Positions 1 through 8,987 of a stretch of DNA of 64,000 nt are shown piece after piece (positions within the stretch are counted from its first letter, which is position 1; each line of letters opens with the position of its first letter). Source of the DNA: Oligoflexales bacterium. Lineage in GTDB: Bacteria > Bdellovibrionota_B > Oligoflexia > Oligoflexales > RGVZ01. Made by a program: the position numbers and the translations under genes. The notes below the pieces were generated by a model. That model worked only from the letters and a program-made list of their open reading frames with translations, was not told the origin of the DNA and did not search any database. The DNA lies in NCBI GenBank assembly GCA_947494335.1, contig CANLUT010000002.1, positions 124,001 to 188,000 of the forward strand. Direction: 5' to 3'.

Positions 1-585
1 GGCGGAAGCGGTCCAATCCCAGTTGACGTCCGTATTATCGCTACAACCAACAGAAATCTTGCCACCGCCGTCGAAAATGGCCAGTTCCGCCAAGATCTCT
101 ACTACCGTCTCCACGTCATCAATATCGAAGTCCCAGCTCTCCGCGACCGCCCACGCGATATTGAGCTTCTCGCAAACCATTTCTTGGCTCTATATAGTGA
201 TCAATTCAACAAGGCTCTTCTGAGTTTTGCCCCTGACGCTATTAACAAACTAATGACCTACCGCTGGCCAGGCAACGTTCGCGAACTAAATAACGTGATT
301 CAAAGAACTGCACTGCTTGCCAACGCGCAAATTATCACGGCGCGTGACATCCCTGTAGAACTTGGCCAGGAAATCAGCGCCGACAACTGGATTGCAGCAC
401 TCCCCATCGGCAAATCCCTGGCAGAGGTAGAGACACAGTTCATTCTTGAAACCCTTAAGTTCCATGACGGCAACCGCACCCATGCAGCGCGGACGTTAGA
501 TATTTCACTTCGCACCTTGCGAAATAAAATTAATGAGTTTACCGCGCTTGGACTTCACGTGACGGCAGCCAACGGAGGCAAGTGA
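1..585 (+). CDS. Sigma-54-dependent response regulator, C-terminal part (flagellar FlrC/NtrC type)
   Basis: The frame is open from base 1, so the gene is cut by the left edge; 194 codons remain. The visible part is the second half of a sigma-54 AAA+ domain (VDVRIIATTNRNL, FRQDLYYRLHV, the arginine-finger segment PALRDRPRDIELL, then YRWPGNVRELNNVIQR), followed by a Fis-type helix-turn-helix at about residues 145-185 (GNRTHAARTLDISLRTLRNK). Such proteins activate RNA polymerase carrying sigma-54. The receiver domain and the GAFTGA loop would lie outside the window. The stop overlaps the flgB start by one base (TGATG), so it is probably co-transcribed with the basal-body genes and a good candidate for their activator; that role is inferred from position. 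Confidence 0.93.
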   Translation, partial: GGSGPIPVDVRIIATTNRNLATAVENGQFRQDLYYRLHVINIEVPALRDRPRDIELLANHFLALYSDQFNKALLSFAPDAINKLMTYRWPGNVRELNNVIQRTALLANAQIITARDIPVELGQEISADNWIAALPIGKSLAEVETQFILETLKFHDGNRTHAARTLDISLRTLRNKINEFTALGLHVTAANGGK

Positions 586-1010
586 TGAGTAGCATCATCG
601 GCGGACTTTTCAATTTCAGCGACCGTCTTCAGATCGAATCTCTGAATCAGAGAAATCGTCGGTCTGAGGTCATCTCATCCAACATCGCCAATGCCGAAAC
701 TCCTGGCTACCGCGCATTTGGTTACGATTTTGAAAAGCAGCTGCAAGATCTTGCGAAGATGAACGAGCCGATTGCAGTGAAAGTTTCTGATCCACGCCAC
801 ATGCGTAACAACTTCACTCAAACCGATGGCACAATCAAGCCAGACGTTTACGTGCGGCCGACGGAATCTGTAGATGAGGACGGCAACACAGTGGATATGG
901 ACACTGAAATGGCTCAGCTTGCACAGAACCAGATCCTATTTAAAACTGCAGTTGAAACACTGAATCGTAAAATTGGTACACTTCGATACGCCATCAATGG
1001 AGGTCGCTGA
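585..1010 (+). CDS. flgB: Flagellar basal-body proximal rod protein FlgB
   Basis: A 141-residue protein of usual FlgB length with the rod signature ISSNIANAETPGYRAFGYDF near the N-terminus and the C-terminal amphipathic helix (QNQILFKTAVETLNRK) typical of rod proteins. FlgB is exported by the flagellar type III system and builds the proximal rod in the periplasm. I chose the ATG at 585 because GGAGG at 574-578 lies six bases ahead of it; a GTG three bases upstream is too close to that site. The start shares one base with the upstream stop, suggesting translational coupling. flgC follows two bases after the stop. Confidence 0.96.
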   Translation: MSSIIGGLFNFSDRLQIESLNQRNRRSEVISSNIANAETPGYRAFGYDFEKQLQDLAKMNEPIAVKVSDPRHMRNNFTQTDGTIKPDVYVRPTESVDEDGNTVDMDTEMAQLAQNQILFKTAVETLNRKIGTLRYAINGGR

Positions 1011-1012
1011 TT

Positions 1013-1450
1013 ATGGGATTTTTTAAGTCCATGTCCATCAGTAGTTCCGGGCTGAGTGCTCAGCGTCTAAGGATGAATACGCTAAGCGCAAACCTCGCAA
1101 ACGCCAACACAACAAGAACAGACGAAGGTGGGCCATATCGTCGCCGCGACGTCGTCTTCACGGCAAATCCCACAGGATCGCCGTTTGAGGATTTTCTCAA
1201 TGGCACCCACGGAGCCCAGCTGAGCGAGGTCAAAGTCGCCGATATCCACCAGGACACAAAAGAACCTCGTCGTGTTTATGATCCAACCCATGCGGACGCC
1301 GACTCTGATGGTTATGTTGAAATGCCTAACATTCAAGTCATGACTGAAATGGTGAACATGATCACGGCAACGAGAGCATATGAAGCCAATGCGACGGCAA
1401 TCAATGAGGCAAAACAAATGGCGGTTAAATCTTTGGAAATTGGTCGCTAA
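1013..1450 (+). CDS. flgC: Flagellar basal-body rod protein FlgC
   Basis: 145 residues, normal for FlgC. The N-terminal rod motif (SSGLSAQRLRMNTLSANLAN) and the C-terminal segment VNMITATRAYEANATAINEA, shared by axial rod and hook proteins, are both clear. FlgC is exported and assembles with FlgB and FlgF into the proximal rod. Its ribosome site, GGAGG, lies inside the end of flgB, so the two genes are tightly coupled. fliE follows after about 50 bases, the common flgB-flgC-fliE order. Confidence 0.97.
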   Translation: MGFFKSMSISSSGLSAQRLRMNTLSANLANANTTRTDEGGPYRRRDVVFTANPTGSPFEDFLNGTHGAQLSEVKVADIHQDTKEPRRVYDPTHADADSDGYVEMPNIQVMTEMVNMITATRAYEANATAINEAKQMAVKSLEIGR

Positions 1451-1499
1451 GACTACCTAGTTTGCTGGTTATTTAACAGATTCATAAGGAGATTTCACC

Positions 1500-1835
1500 A
1501 TGGCTATTTCTACTGCAAAAAGCGCAGCTCAGGAAGTTTTGGCACAAATCCGTGAAATTCAGTCTGAGAGTCGCAAGCCTGCAAACGTCACCGTTGGTGA
1601 CAGCAAGCAGTCGGGCACCTCCTTTATGGACCATTTGAAGTCTGGATTTGAAGAAGTTAATGGAATGCAGAAGAAGGCTGACGCCATGGCCATGCAAGTT
1701 GCCTCCGGTAAAAGCGAAAATCTTCATGAAACGATGATTGCTACAACGCAAGCAGAGATTAGCTTTAACCTGATGGTACAACTCAGAAACCGCGCCCTTG
1801 AGGCCTATCAAGAAGTTATGCGAATGCCGGTTTAA
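1500..1835 (+). CDS. fliE: Flagellar hook-basal body complex protein FliE
   Basis: 111 residues, typical of FliE. The C-terminal half (SGKSENLHETMIATTQAEIS, then FNLMVQLRNRALEAYQEVMR) is the conserved FliE region that links the MS ring to the rod. It has a strong ribosome site (AAGGAG) before ATG 1500. It lies between flgC and fliF as in many flagellar operons. The product is exported and acts at the MS ring/rod junction. Confidence 0.96.
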   Translation: MAISTAKSAAQEVLAQIREIQSESRKPANVTVGDSKQSGTSFMDHLKSGFEEVNGMQKKADAMAMQVASGKSENLHETMIATTQAEISFNLMVQLRNRALEAYQEVMRMPV

Positions 1836-1879
1836 TAGCGCCCTAACCTGAATAGATGCCACGAAAGCGGGAGTAACGA

Positions 1880-3499
1880 GTGAATAACATCGGCGAATTT
1901 TTTAGAAAATTGGGAACCCAGATTCAAACGTTCTGGTCTTCTCTGAGCCTCACACGAAAAATTACGATTGCAGGTGCTATGGCACTTGTACTGGCAGCTG
2001 TTTCGAGCGTTTTCTTCATGCAAAATGGCAGTAAATACGAATATATTTTCACAGATATTTCAAATGAAGACACCCAAGCTATTTTGTCGGAGCTCCGCCG
2101 ACTAAATGTGGCGGATTATGAACTTGATTCTAAGGGCATCAAAGTGCCCACCGAGAAAGCTGCTCAACTGCGCATGCAGCTTGCCCAGGAAGGTTTACCC
2201 GCCAACGGCGTAGTTGGCTGGGAAAAGTTTGACTCACAAGACTTCACTCGAACGGAGTTTGAACAGAATATTCACCGACTACGCGCAGTCCAAGGAGAGC
2301 TATCTAGAACAATCACCTCAATTGACGGCATCTCATCGGCACGCGTTCATATTGTGACACCAAAGCAAAGTCTATTTGTGGAAGATCAAAAGGAACCTAC
2401 GGCAGCTATCTACCTGAAGACAAAGCGCGGCGTCACACTCAATGACCGCCAGATTAAGGGCATCCAACACCTTATCTGCCGCTCTGTTGAAGGCTTGAAG
2501 CCAAACAACGTAACGATCATTGACCAAGAAGGTCAGATGCTAACTAAAATCGAGAGCGAAGAGTTTGCATCCAAGATGACCAAGGAAATGCAGACATATA
2601 AACAGTCGGTCGAAAAAGATCTTGAAGCTAAGATTCGTACATTGGTCGGACGTGTCGCCGGGCAAGAGCGTGTAGAGGCCAAGGTGGACGTGACAGTAGA
2701 CTTCACACAAGAAGAGCAAACCATCAGCGAGGTTGACCCGGAGAAGGTTGCTGTTGTGTCGAAAAATACGCAGGGCTCCTCCATGGAAGGATCTGGCCTC
2801 AATCCAACCGGCATCCCGGGTAGCAAATCAAATATCCCTGGGGAGCAGGAACAGGTCGCTGCGAACTCATCCAGAGCCCAAAACAAACAGGAAAGCGAAC
2901 TGATTAACTACGATGTCTCCAAAACCGTTGCTAAAAAGACGATGCCTGTAGGCAACATCAAGCGCATCAGTGCGGCAGTTTTGGTAGACGGAAAACAAGA
3001 CGTCCCTCTGGACGGCGCCAAGCCGGTGTTTGAGGCACGGTCCCCAGAAGAAATGAAACAGATCGAAGAAATCGTCCGCAAAGCCATTGGATTTCAGCAG
3101 GGTCGTGACGAAGTTACCGTCACCAACATGATGTTCCAGATTGATCCCGTTCAAGCCATGGCGATCAACGACACCAAGTCTGAAAATCAAGCCTACCTTA
3201 CAGCTATCGCTGGATCAGCGGCCGCGGGTATCGCCATCGTGATGTTCTTCATGTTCATAGTTAGACCGTACTTTAGATGGCTATCGTATGACCCCGAGCG
3301 TCGTGCCGATGAAACCTTGGCGGAGGAGTACCGCACAGACTTAGATGCTACAACATCGAATAACATTCAGGTGAAAGAAGATGTCCCGTTTGAAAAACTG
3401 ACTCCTCGTGAGCAAATAATGTACCTGGCTAAGCACGAGCCCAAGCGCACCACCGAGGCTATTCGCATGATGCTTAATCCGCATCAGAGCGCTAGCTAA
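1880..3499 (+). CDS. fliF: Flagellar MS-ring protein FliF
   Basis: 539 residues, starting at GTG 1880 behind a GGGAG-type site. It has an N-terminal membrane helix (about 28-47), the ring-building YscJ/FliF domain (EYIFTDISNEDTQAILSEL; SRTITSIDGISSARVHIVTP), a low-complexity periplasmic stretch, a second membrane helix around 437-460 (GIAIVMFFMFIVRPYF) and a cytoplasmic tail of about 75 residues. The tail ends LAKHEPKRTTEAIRMMLN, which resembles the usual C-terminal segment that docks FliG. The MS ring is the base on which the export gate and switch assemble. The next gene is fliH-like rather than the expected fliG. Confidence 0.97.
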   Translation: MNNIGEFFRKLGTQIQTFWSSLSLTRKITIAGAMALVLAAVSSVFFMQNGSKYEYIFTDISNEDTQAILSELRRLNVADYELDSKGIKVPTEKAAQLRMQLAQEGLPANGVVGWEKFDSQDFTRTEFEQNIHRLRAVQGELSRTITSIDGISSARVHIVTPKQSLFVEDQKEPTAAIYLKTKRGVTLNDRQIKGIQHLICRSVEGLKPNNVTIIDQEGQMLTKIESEEFASKMTKEMQTYKQSVEKDLEAKIRTLVGRVAGQERVEAKVDVTVDFTQEEQTISEVDPEKVAVVSKNTQGSSMEGSGLNPTGIPGSKSNIPGEQEQVAANSSRAQNKQESELINYDVSKTVAKKTMPVGNIKRISAAVLVDGKQDVPLDGAKPVFEARSPEEMKQIEEIVRKAIGFQQGRDEVTVTNMMFQIDPVQAMAINDTKSENQAYLTAIAGSAAAGIAIVMFFMFIVRPYFRWLSYDPERRADETLAEEYRTDLDATTSNNIQVKEDVPFEKLTPREQIMYLAKHEPKRTTEAIRMMLNPHQSAS

Positions 3500-3515
3500 T
3501 GTGAGGTAAGCATAT

Positions 3516-4754
3516 ATGGCAATCCACACCGATGGTCAGAAAAAACAAGGACGCCTTCTCAAAAAAGATACCAAGATTTTGTCTTCGGTGCAGATGGTCG
3601 AGTTTAGTTTTGAGCAGATTGCTACTAATCCATTAGTAAGCTTTGATAACGCACGGGGTTCCATCATTCATTCCCGTTATCACGAGCCAGGGCAGTTGAA
3701 ACAAGTTGTTCGCGAGCACGATGCGTTAAATAAAACCGTGCAGGACGTCCACAAGCCTCAGCTGGGCGTGATTTTTCCTGCTGACTTTACGCAAGATTGG
3801 CATAATGAAAGAGTTAACAGTAAACGTCGGGCGCTTGGCATTGACGATGATGATGACGACATTGACATACTCAGCCAGGCCCGCATGCGTGGCCGAGGCC
3901 AAGAGGCAAGCTCACACCATGTTGAAGTAGGTGATGATAATTCTGATGAGGAATTATTCAGCGAACCTATGATTCAAGCTCATGCGAGCTCGCCTGACAT
4001 TATAAGATCTCAGGACGCAGACGGCCGCGTAAAAACCTTGAACGAAGGAGATATGGCAACGGCTATAAGCAAAGCATTTGCTCCTCCAAGCTCCTCGCAG
4101 GCAGAGAACGCGGCTACGGCTCAGGAAAAGTCTTTTGAGCCTCTCCCCACAGAAAATACGGCCTCCGCAGCAATCGAGGATAAAGCCATTGAAACCTGGA
4201 AGTCCAAGCAACAGATCGCCAAGCAAAACGAGCAGCTCTTAGAGGAGCTGAGAACCCAGGCGAGAGCTGAAGGCTATCAGGCAGGATTTCGTGAAGGAGA
4301 GGAAAAGGGCCTTTTGTCAGGCCAGAAAAATGCAGCTCAAGTTTTCAGCAAAGTTTCAGAAATTTTAAACGAATTTTCTGGTCTGAAAGAGTTGATTCTC
4401 AACAATGTCCAAAAGAATTTCTACGAACTTAGCCAAGCTATTGGTGAAGCCCTTTTAGGTCGCGAGTTCAGCATTAAACCTGAGGCTTACGCCACCATGA
4501 TTCAGAGGGTGATTAAAGACACGATTGCGCCCAATGACTTCAAAGTGCGTATGCATCCTGAGACATGGCAAAAGGTGCACAACCTTAATTTGCCAGATTT
4601 GGAGTCCAATCTCGTGAAAGACCAGTCGATACCGATTGGGGACTTTCGTGTTGAAAGCAATCTAACCGTGGTCGACGTAACAGCAAAAAAGCTTGTGACA
4701 CAGCTTCTTGAGAAGACCGATATCAATCTTTTTGACGAGAAAAAGGTCAGCTAA
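3516..4754 (+). CDS. fliH: FliH-like flagellar assembly protein with long acidic N-terminal extension
   Basis: 412 residues. The last 180 or so look like FliH/YscL: a charged coiled-coil with GYQAGFREGEEKGLLSGQ, then KNFYELSQAIGEALLGREF and the end domain FKVRMHPETWQKV...FRVESNLTVVDVTAKKLVTQ. FliH binds and restrains the FliI ATPase at the export gate. The first 200 or so residues match no domain I recognise and look mostly disordered, with a run of six aspartates near residue 110 and Ser/Ala/Glu-rich stretches; Escherichia coli FliH is only about 235 residues. Its place directly before fliI supports the call. No separate fliG precedes it, and I see no FliG signature in the extension. Confidence 0.88.
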   Translation: MAIHTDGQKKQGRLLKKDTKILSSVQMVEFSFEQIATNPLVSFDNARGSIIHSRYHEPGQLKQVVREHDALNKTVQDVHKPQLGVIFPADFTQDWHNERVNSKRRALGIDDDDDDIDILSQARMRGRGQEASSHHVEVGDDNSDEELFSEPMIQAHASSPDIIRSQDADGRVKTLNEGDMATAISKAFAPPSSSQAENAATAQEKSFEPLPTENTASAAIEDKAIETWKSKQQIAKQNEQLLEELRTQARAEGYQAGFREGEEKGLLSGQKNAAQVFSKVSEILNEFSGLKELILNNVQKNFYELSQAIGEALLGREFSIKPEAYATMIQRVIKDTIAPNDFKVRMHPETWQKVHNLNLPDLESNLVKDQSIPIGDFRVESNLTVVDVTAKKLVTQLLEKTDINLFDEKKVS

Positions 4755-4772
4755 TCGGGGAGCAGGGATACC

Positions 4773-6140
4773 ATGACCTACGGTACACAGATCAAAAACT
4801 TTGATCGCACTAAATTAAAGGGTGCAATGAGCTCGATCGATTGGGATCCCCAAGGACGCGTCTGTGACATTGTCGGCACTGTGATTGAAGCTATCCTCCC
4901 CGGCACGCCTATCGGTAGTATTGTTTCGATTGCTGGCCCTGTTCCGGGCGGACAGATCCTTGCAGAAGTTGCCGGATTTAAAAATGATCGCGCACAGCTG
5001 ATACCTTATTCATCAGTCCAGGGTGTCGCTCCTGGAAGCCCCGTAAAGGGCATGAAAATCCTAAATCATATCGACGTGGGTGATCATCTTCTCGGACGAG
5101 TTATTGATCCGATGATGCAGCCCCTTTTCGGTCCAGATCTTACCCCTGACCCACTATCCGATATCGCTCACCTTGAGCGCGAAGCTCCCAATCCAATGAC
5201 ACGCCAACGCGTGGCTCACCCATTTGGACTTGGTATCCGGGCAATGGATGGACTCCTGACGTTTGGCGAAGGTCAACGTATCGGGATCATGGCCGGTTCG
5301 GGTGTCGGAAAGTCTGTGATGATGGGTATGATGGCAAAAGGATCAGATGCCGATATCAACGTCATCGGACTGATCGGCGAGCGTGGTCGCGAGGTCAGGG
5401 AGTTTATCGAGCGCGATCTTGGTCCGGAAGGACTAGCCCGTAGTGTTGTGGTCGTAGTAACCGGAGATCAATCGCCGCTACTCAGAATCCGCGCTGCAAA
5501 AGTGGTCACTGCAATTGCTGAACATTTCGCAGCCCGTGACAAAAAAGTTCTTCTTATGATGGACTCTCTTACACGGGTTGCAATGGCTCAACGAGAAATC
5601 GGCCTTGCAGTTGGGGAACCACCGACAACCAAGGGCTATCCACCGTCTGTTTTCTCGCTGCTCCCAAGGCTCCTTGAACGCTGCGGGCCTCAGGCAAAAG
5701 GATCAATATCTGGGATCTACACGGTTTTGGTTGATGGCGATGACTTCAATGAGCCAATTGCAGATGCGGTCCGAGGAACCCTCGACGGACATATCGTTCT
5801 CTCGAGAACTCTAGCTGCTCGCCACCACTTCCCAGCCATTCAAATCACGGCCTCGACGAGCCGGGTGATGCATGACATCGTTGACCGTAGTCATCAGGAC
5901 CTTGCCGGTCACATCAGGATGCTGCTTGGAGTTTATGAAGAAAACTTTGATTACGTTCAAATCGGAAGCTACCAGTCAGGGACGAACCCAGCACTGGACG
6001 AGGCCATCAGGCTCATGCCATCTATTGAGAAATTTCTAAAGCAGGATCGATCAGAATTGTCCTCGTTTGACCAATCAATGAGCGCGCTTGAATCCATCGT
6101 TAGCTCAAAACATAGATTTGAATCCGACGAACAGTCGTAA
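4773..6140 (+). CDS. fliI: Flagellum-specific ATPase FliI
   Basis: 455 residues, normal for FliI. The Walker A motif is AGSGVGKS at about 174-181; the Walker B region is KKVLLMMDSLTRVAMAQREI near 255-275; the type III ATPase segment GEPPTTKGYPPSVFSLLPRL is intact, as is the arginine-rich C-terminal part (ITASTSRVMHDIV). FliI hydrolyses ATP at the cytoplasmic face of the flagellar export gate with FliH and FliJ. Its start follows GGGGAGCAGGG. It lies between the fliH-like gene and fliJ, matching the standard export ATPase trio. Confidence 0.98.
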   Translation: MTYGTQIKNFDRTKLKGAMSSIDWDPQGRVCDIVGTVIEAILPGTPIGSIVSIAGPVPGGQILAEVAGFKNDRAQLIPYSSVQGVAPGSPVKGMKILNHIDVGDHLLGRVIDPMMQPLFGPDLTPDPLSDIAHLEREAPNPMTRQRVAHPFGLGIRAMDGLLTFGEGQRIGIMAGSGVGKSVMMGMMAKGSDADINVIGLIGERGREVREFIERDLGPEGLARSVVVVVTGDQSPLLRIRAAKVVTAIAEHFAARDKKVLLMMDSLTRVAMAQREIGLAVGEPPTTKGYPPSVFSLLPRLLERCGPQAKGSISGIYTVLVDGDDFNEPIADAVRGTLDGHIVLSRTLAARHHFPAIQITASTSRVMHDIVDRSHQDLAGHIRMLLGVYEENFDYVQIGSYQSGTNPALDEAIRLMPSIEKFLKQDRSELSSFDQSMSALESIVSSKHRFESDEQS

Positions 6141-6161
6141 TTGAACGACCGAGGCCATTGA

Positions 6162-6614
6162 ATGCTGCAACTTGAAAAAAAAGCGAAACGTCTAAATCCG
6201 GTCATCGAAGAGCGGCAAGAAAAATTTGATATTGAGTCCGAAAAACTTAATGTTGTTCGTCGGCGGAAGATTGAGCTCGTTGCCGCCATGCGTACTAAAC
6301 AGCAAGAGTATATGGACGGCGTAACGCGACTAAACGAGGAACGAGGCACATCAAATCGTCTGATGCTTGACGCCCTGGAAACAGGTCTTGATAGCGTAAA
6401 GAACCAATGGATGGCGCTTTATCAAAGCATTATTCATCTTGAGAAAGAGGAGAAAAACCAGGTCATCATCATGAGCAAGGCTCATCGTGATCTGGAAGCA
6501 ATTAAAACACTACAAACCAAATACAAAACTGAATTTGCCAAGGAAATGGACCGTCGCGAACAGAAAATGCTTGATGAACACTCACTGCGCAAGTTTGTGC
6601 GCGAGACGCGTTGA
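6162..6614 (+). CDS. fliJ: Flagellar export protein FliJ
   Basis: 150 residues, almost entirely charged coiled-coil, the usual size and build of FliJ, which sits in the FliI hexamer and helps open the export gate. Sequence identity in FliJ is low, so the call rests on length, helix content (KKAKRLNPVIEERQEKFDIE; YKTEFAKEMDRREQKM near the end) and place immediately after fliI. The downstream motE-like gene starts 16 bases after the stop. Confidence 0.85.
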   Translation: MLQLEKKAKRLNPVIEERQEKFDIESEKLNVVRRRKIELVAAMRTKQQEYMDGVTRLNEERGTSNRLMLDALETGLDSVKNQWMALYQSIIHLEKEEKNQVIIMSKAHRDLEAIKTLQTKYKTEFAKEMDRREQKMLDEHSLRKFVRETR

Positions 6615-6630
6615 GCGCCAAGGAGAAACC

Positions 6631-7500
6631 ATGTCCCAGCACTCTCTTATGAAAACCATCATACTCGCCAAGTTGATCCTTGTATTCGCGGCAGTTGCCA
6701 TGCACCAAGGCTGGCTACGGATCGGAGATCTTCCTTTAATTGCTGCCGACGCTGAAAGCGAGAAAAAGGACGGGGCGGCAGATAAATCGGCCAAGGCTAA
6801 AGAGCCTGAGGAAAAAACAACATCTCCCCAAGATGCGGTTAAGATGAAAGACGAAGTCGCAGCTAAAAAAGAGGACGAGAAACGTAAAAGCTTTCTCAGT
6901 GATCTATTTACCTTGCCAAAGCTAAATGCAAAAACGGCAAAAAAGGAAGAGGTCGGTAAGTATCTTGATCTTGCTGAGCGTAAGGAACGCCAAATTAAGG
7001 AACGCACAGAGCAGCTTGGTCGACGCGAAGACCAGCTGAAACAGCTGGAAAAAAGCATTGAAGAAAAGCTGACAAAGCTCGACGAAGAACGGAAATTTCT
7101 TGCAAAGACAATTCAGCAGGAGAAAGACCTGAAAGGGGAGCGCCTCGATAAAATTGCGGAGCTATTCGAAAAAATGGAGCCCAAAAAAGCGGCTCCTCAA
7201 TTTGAGAAACTCGACAAAGATTTGACCGTCGCATTGTTTAAGAAGCTCAAGCAAAAGCAGGTGACGACAATTCTTGAAAGCATGAGTCCTGATAAAAGCG
7301 TTGAGTTGACGGAGTATTTCGCGCGCGTCAAAAGCGCGCGAGAATACGATATTCTTAAAGAGCTAAACGACAGTCTGAGAAAAGAATTTCAAGACTGTAA
7401 AGGAATGCCTGTCGCGGTCGCCACTGACCCTACAAAGCAAGAGGATAAATCGTCCACACCAGAAGCGCCTAAAGGCGCCGAAGGCGAGACTAGGAAATAA
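6631..7500 (+). CDS. MotE-like protein (MgtE-N-type domain) in flagellar operon
   Basis: 289 residues from ATG 6631, chosen because AAGGAG lies just ahead of it; the frame stays open further upstream into fliJ. It has one N-terminal membrane helix (ILAKLILVFAAVAM), a Lys/Glu/Ala-rich linker, a long coiled-coil (about 105-180) and a C-terminal MgtE-N-like helical fold (IAELFEKMEPKKAAPQFEKL then VTTILESMSPDKSVELTEYF). MotE proteins act as periplasmic chaperones for stator protein MotC in some alphaproteobacteria, and homologues follow fliJ in many flagellar operons. The exact role here is inferred. It is the last clear gene of the flagellar run. Confidence 0.82.
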   Translation: MSQHSLMKTIILAKLILVFAAVAMHQGWLRIGDLPLIAADAESEKKDGAADKSAKAKEPEEKTTSPQDAVKMKDEVAAKKEDEKRKSFLSDLFTLPKLNAKTAKKEEVGKYLDLAERKERQIKERTEQLGRREDQLKQLEKSIEEKLTKLDEERKFLAKTIQQEKDLKGERLDKIAELFEKMEPKKAAPQFEKLDKDLTVALFKKLKQKQVTTILESMSPDKSVELTEYFARVKSAREYDILKELNDSLRKEFQDCKGMPVAVATDPTKQEDKSSTPEAPKGAEGETRK

Positions 7501-7535
7501 AGAACTCGCTAGCGAGTGTCGGAGGGATCTTTCTC

Positions 7536-7913
7536 ATGTGGACTTGGTGGTTTTCGGCAGGTTCAATACTATCTGCCCTTGGCATAGCTGCAGGCGCCTT
7601 TGGCGCGCACGCAATGAAATCACGTCTGACGCCTGAGGATCTTGCTATTTTTGACACCGCGTCACGCTACCTTGGCATGCAAAGCATGGGCCTGATCGGG
7701 ATTTCTCTGTGCATGGCACGTCTTGAAAGCGCGACATTAAGGTATGCGGCCGCTGCCCTTCTGATTGGTATCATCATTTTTTCTGGATCTTTATATGCAC
7801 TGGTCGGGACTGGCATTCGCTGGCTGGGAGCCATCACGCCGATCGGCGGCGCCATGATGATTCTTGCCTGGATTCTAGCTGCTTTTGCATGCACCAAAGC
7901 CACATTTAATTAG
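7536..7913 (+). CDS. DUF423 (YgdD-type) small membrane protein
   Basis: 125 residues with four hydrophobic helices. The N-terminus (SALGIAAGAFGAHAMKSRLT) followed by FDTASRYLGMQSMGL is the hallmark of the DUF423 family, an inner-membrane protein of unknown function. A GGAGG site precedes the ATG by eleven bases. It follows the flagellar genes on the same strand but has no known flagellar link, and it converges with the next minus-strand operon. Confidence 0.93.
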   Translation: MWTWWFSAGSILSALGIAAGAFGAHAMKSRLTPEDLAIFDTASRYLGMQSMGLIGISLCMARLESATLRYAAAALLIGIIIFSGSLYALVGTGIRWLGAITPIGGAMMILAWILAAFACTKATFN

Positions 7914-7931
7914 TGCTGGCTCTAGTCACTG

Positions 7932-8987
7932 TCAGCGTTCAATAAATATTCCACCAAGAACGCCTTCTTTCTCAATGGACTCTTTTGGCAGAACGTAATC
8001 ACATCTGATGCCAGCAAGCGCGGTCGCCCAAGACTCAGTAGAGATATCTTTAAGCTTCTGCTTACAATGATCGCGAATTGTTACGGCAGACCATTCGCCC
8101 GGAATCAAAAACCTCAGCAGCAGGGCTGCACCCTTTCGCGAAAAAAGGGTCGACGCGTAGACGAGCTTTTCATCCTTGAATTTGGGAGCAAGGACGTCTT
8201 TTAGTGATTTTGATCCTAAAATTTTCTGCTTTTCCGCAACGACGTCATTTATAACTGGAAACACCAGAAATTTCCCGCCGTCCAGTAACTTGGACGTAAT
8301 ATCTAAATAGATCCAAGCCGCCAAATCCTGTTTTTTCTCCAAAAACGTCTCCGCTTCCTGCCTCCATGACACGTAGTCCTTACCGACATGAGTCCACTGC
8401 TGGACATGCCAAGCTCCAATCAGCCACTTGTCTTTTGTTGGGACGAGGACCGTGTAAACGCGGGTGATTTCATCAGCTCCCATCACCTGAATCCATAAGC
8501 CAACTTGAAAGGGATGAGAAAAGAGCGGATGCACGAGCAAACCATCTTCGCCACACTCAATGGGAGTGGTCAGCCCATCTAAACTATTAATTCCATAAGC
8601 ACGAAAAAGAGTTGCATCGATCTTGTCGCCAGAGATTCTTTGAATCGAGGTCAATGCGCCCTGGGCCTGTGGGGTTCTAACTTTAAGCTGAGGATGAAAC
8701 AAAAGCTGGAGTGCCTTGGCATCGCCTGTTTTGATCGACCTGACTAGGCTTTGAATAAACACGGTCAGAGAGGAGTCGGCCTCTACAATGCCTTTTGGAT
8801 CCTTTGACATGATTTTACAGTCGCGCCCAGCAGATCCTTCGGGAAAGATTTTTTTTCTAATGACTTCCCTCGGGCTACGGTCCTCAAGCTTTGCTGGCAC
8901 AAGCGTCTCTGCAGCCAAATAACTGGCAACAAATAGCACTGAAAAAAAACAAATCAAAAGAGACCGAGGCCAGATGCGTGCAAACAT
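7932..8987 (-). CDS. Exported protein of unknown function
   Basis: 351 residues. I do not recognise a family. The start at 8987 is supported by AAAGGAG seven bases upstream and by overlap with the stop of the preceding gene (TGATG); longer in-frame starts lack a site. The N-terminus is a clear export signal (IWPRSLLICFFSVLFVASYL, then AAE), so the product probably lies in the periplasm or is membrane-attached. The rest is a mixed fold with HPQLKVRTPQAQGALTS and a domain with FRAYGINSLDGLTTPIECGE. It is the last gene of the fmt-purN-ispA operon. Confidence 0.85.
   Translation of the reverse strand: MFARIWPRSLLICFFSVLFVASYLAAETLVPAKLEDRSPREVIRKKIFPEGSAGRDCKIMSKDPKGIVEADSSLTVFIQSLVRSIKTGDAKALQLLFHPQLKVRTPQAQGALTSIQRISGDKIDATLFRAYGINSLDGLTTPIECGEDGLLVHPLFSHPFQVGLWIQVMGADEITRVYTVLVPTKDKWLIGAWHVQQWTHVGKDYVSWRQEAETFLEKKQDLAAWIYLDITSKLLDGGKFLVFPVINDVVAEKQKILGSKSLKDVLAPKFKDEKLVYASTLFSRKGAALLLRFLIPGEWSAVTIRDHCKQKLKDISTESWATALAGIRCDYVLPKESIEKEGVLGGIFIER

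Noticed and set aside
6582-7058. 158-codon minus-strand frame opposite the motE-like gene
   Set aside because: Ser/Arg/Leu-rich translation is typical of an antisense shadow of a Lys/Glu-rich coding region.
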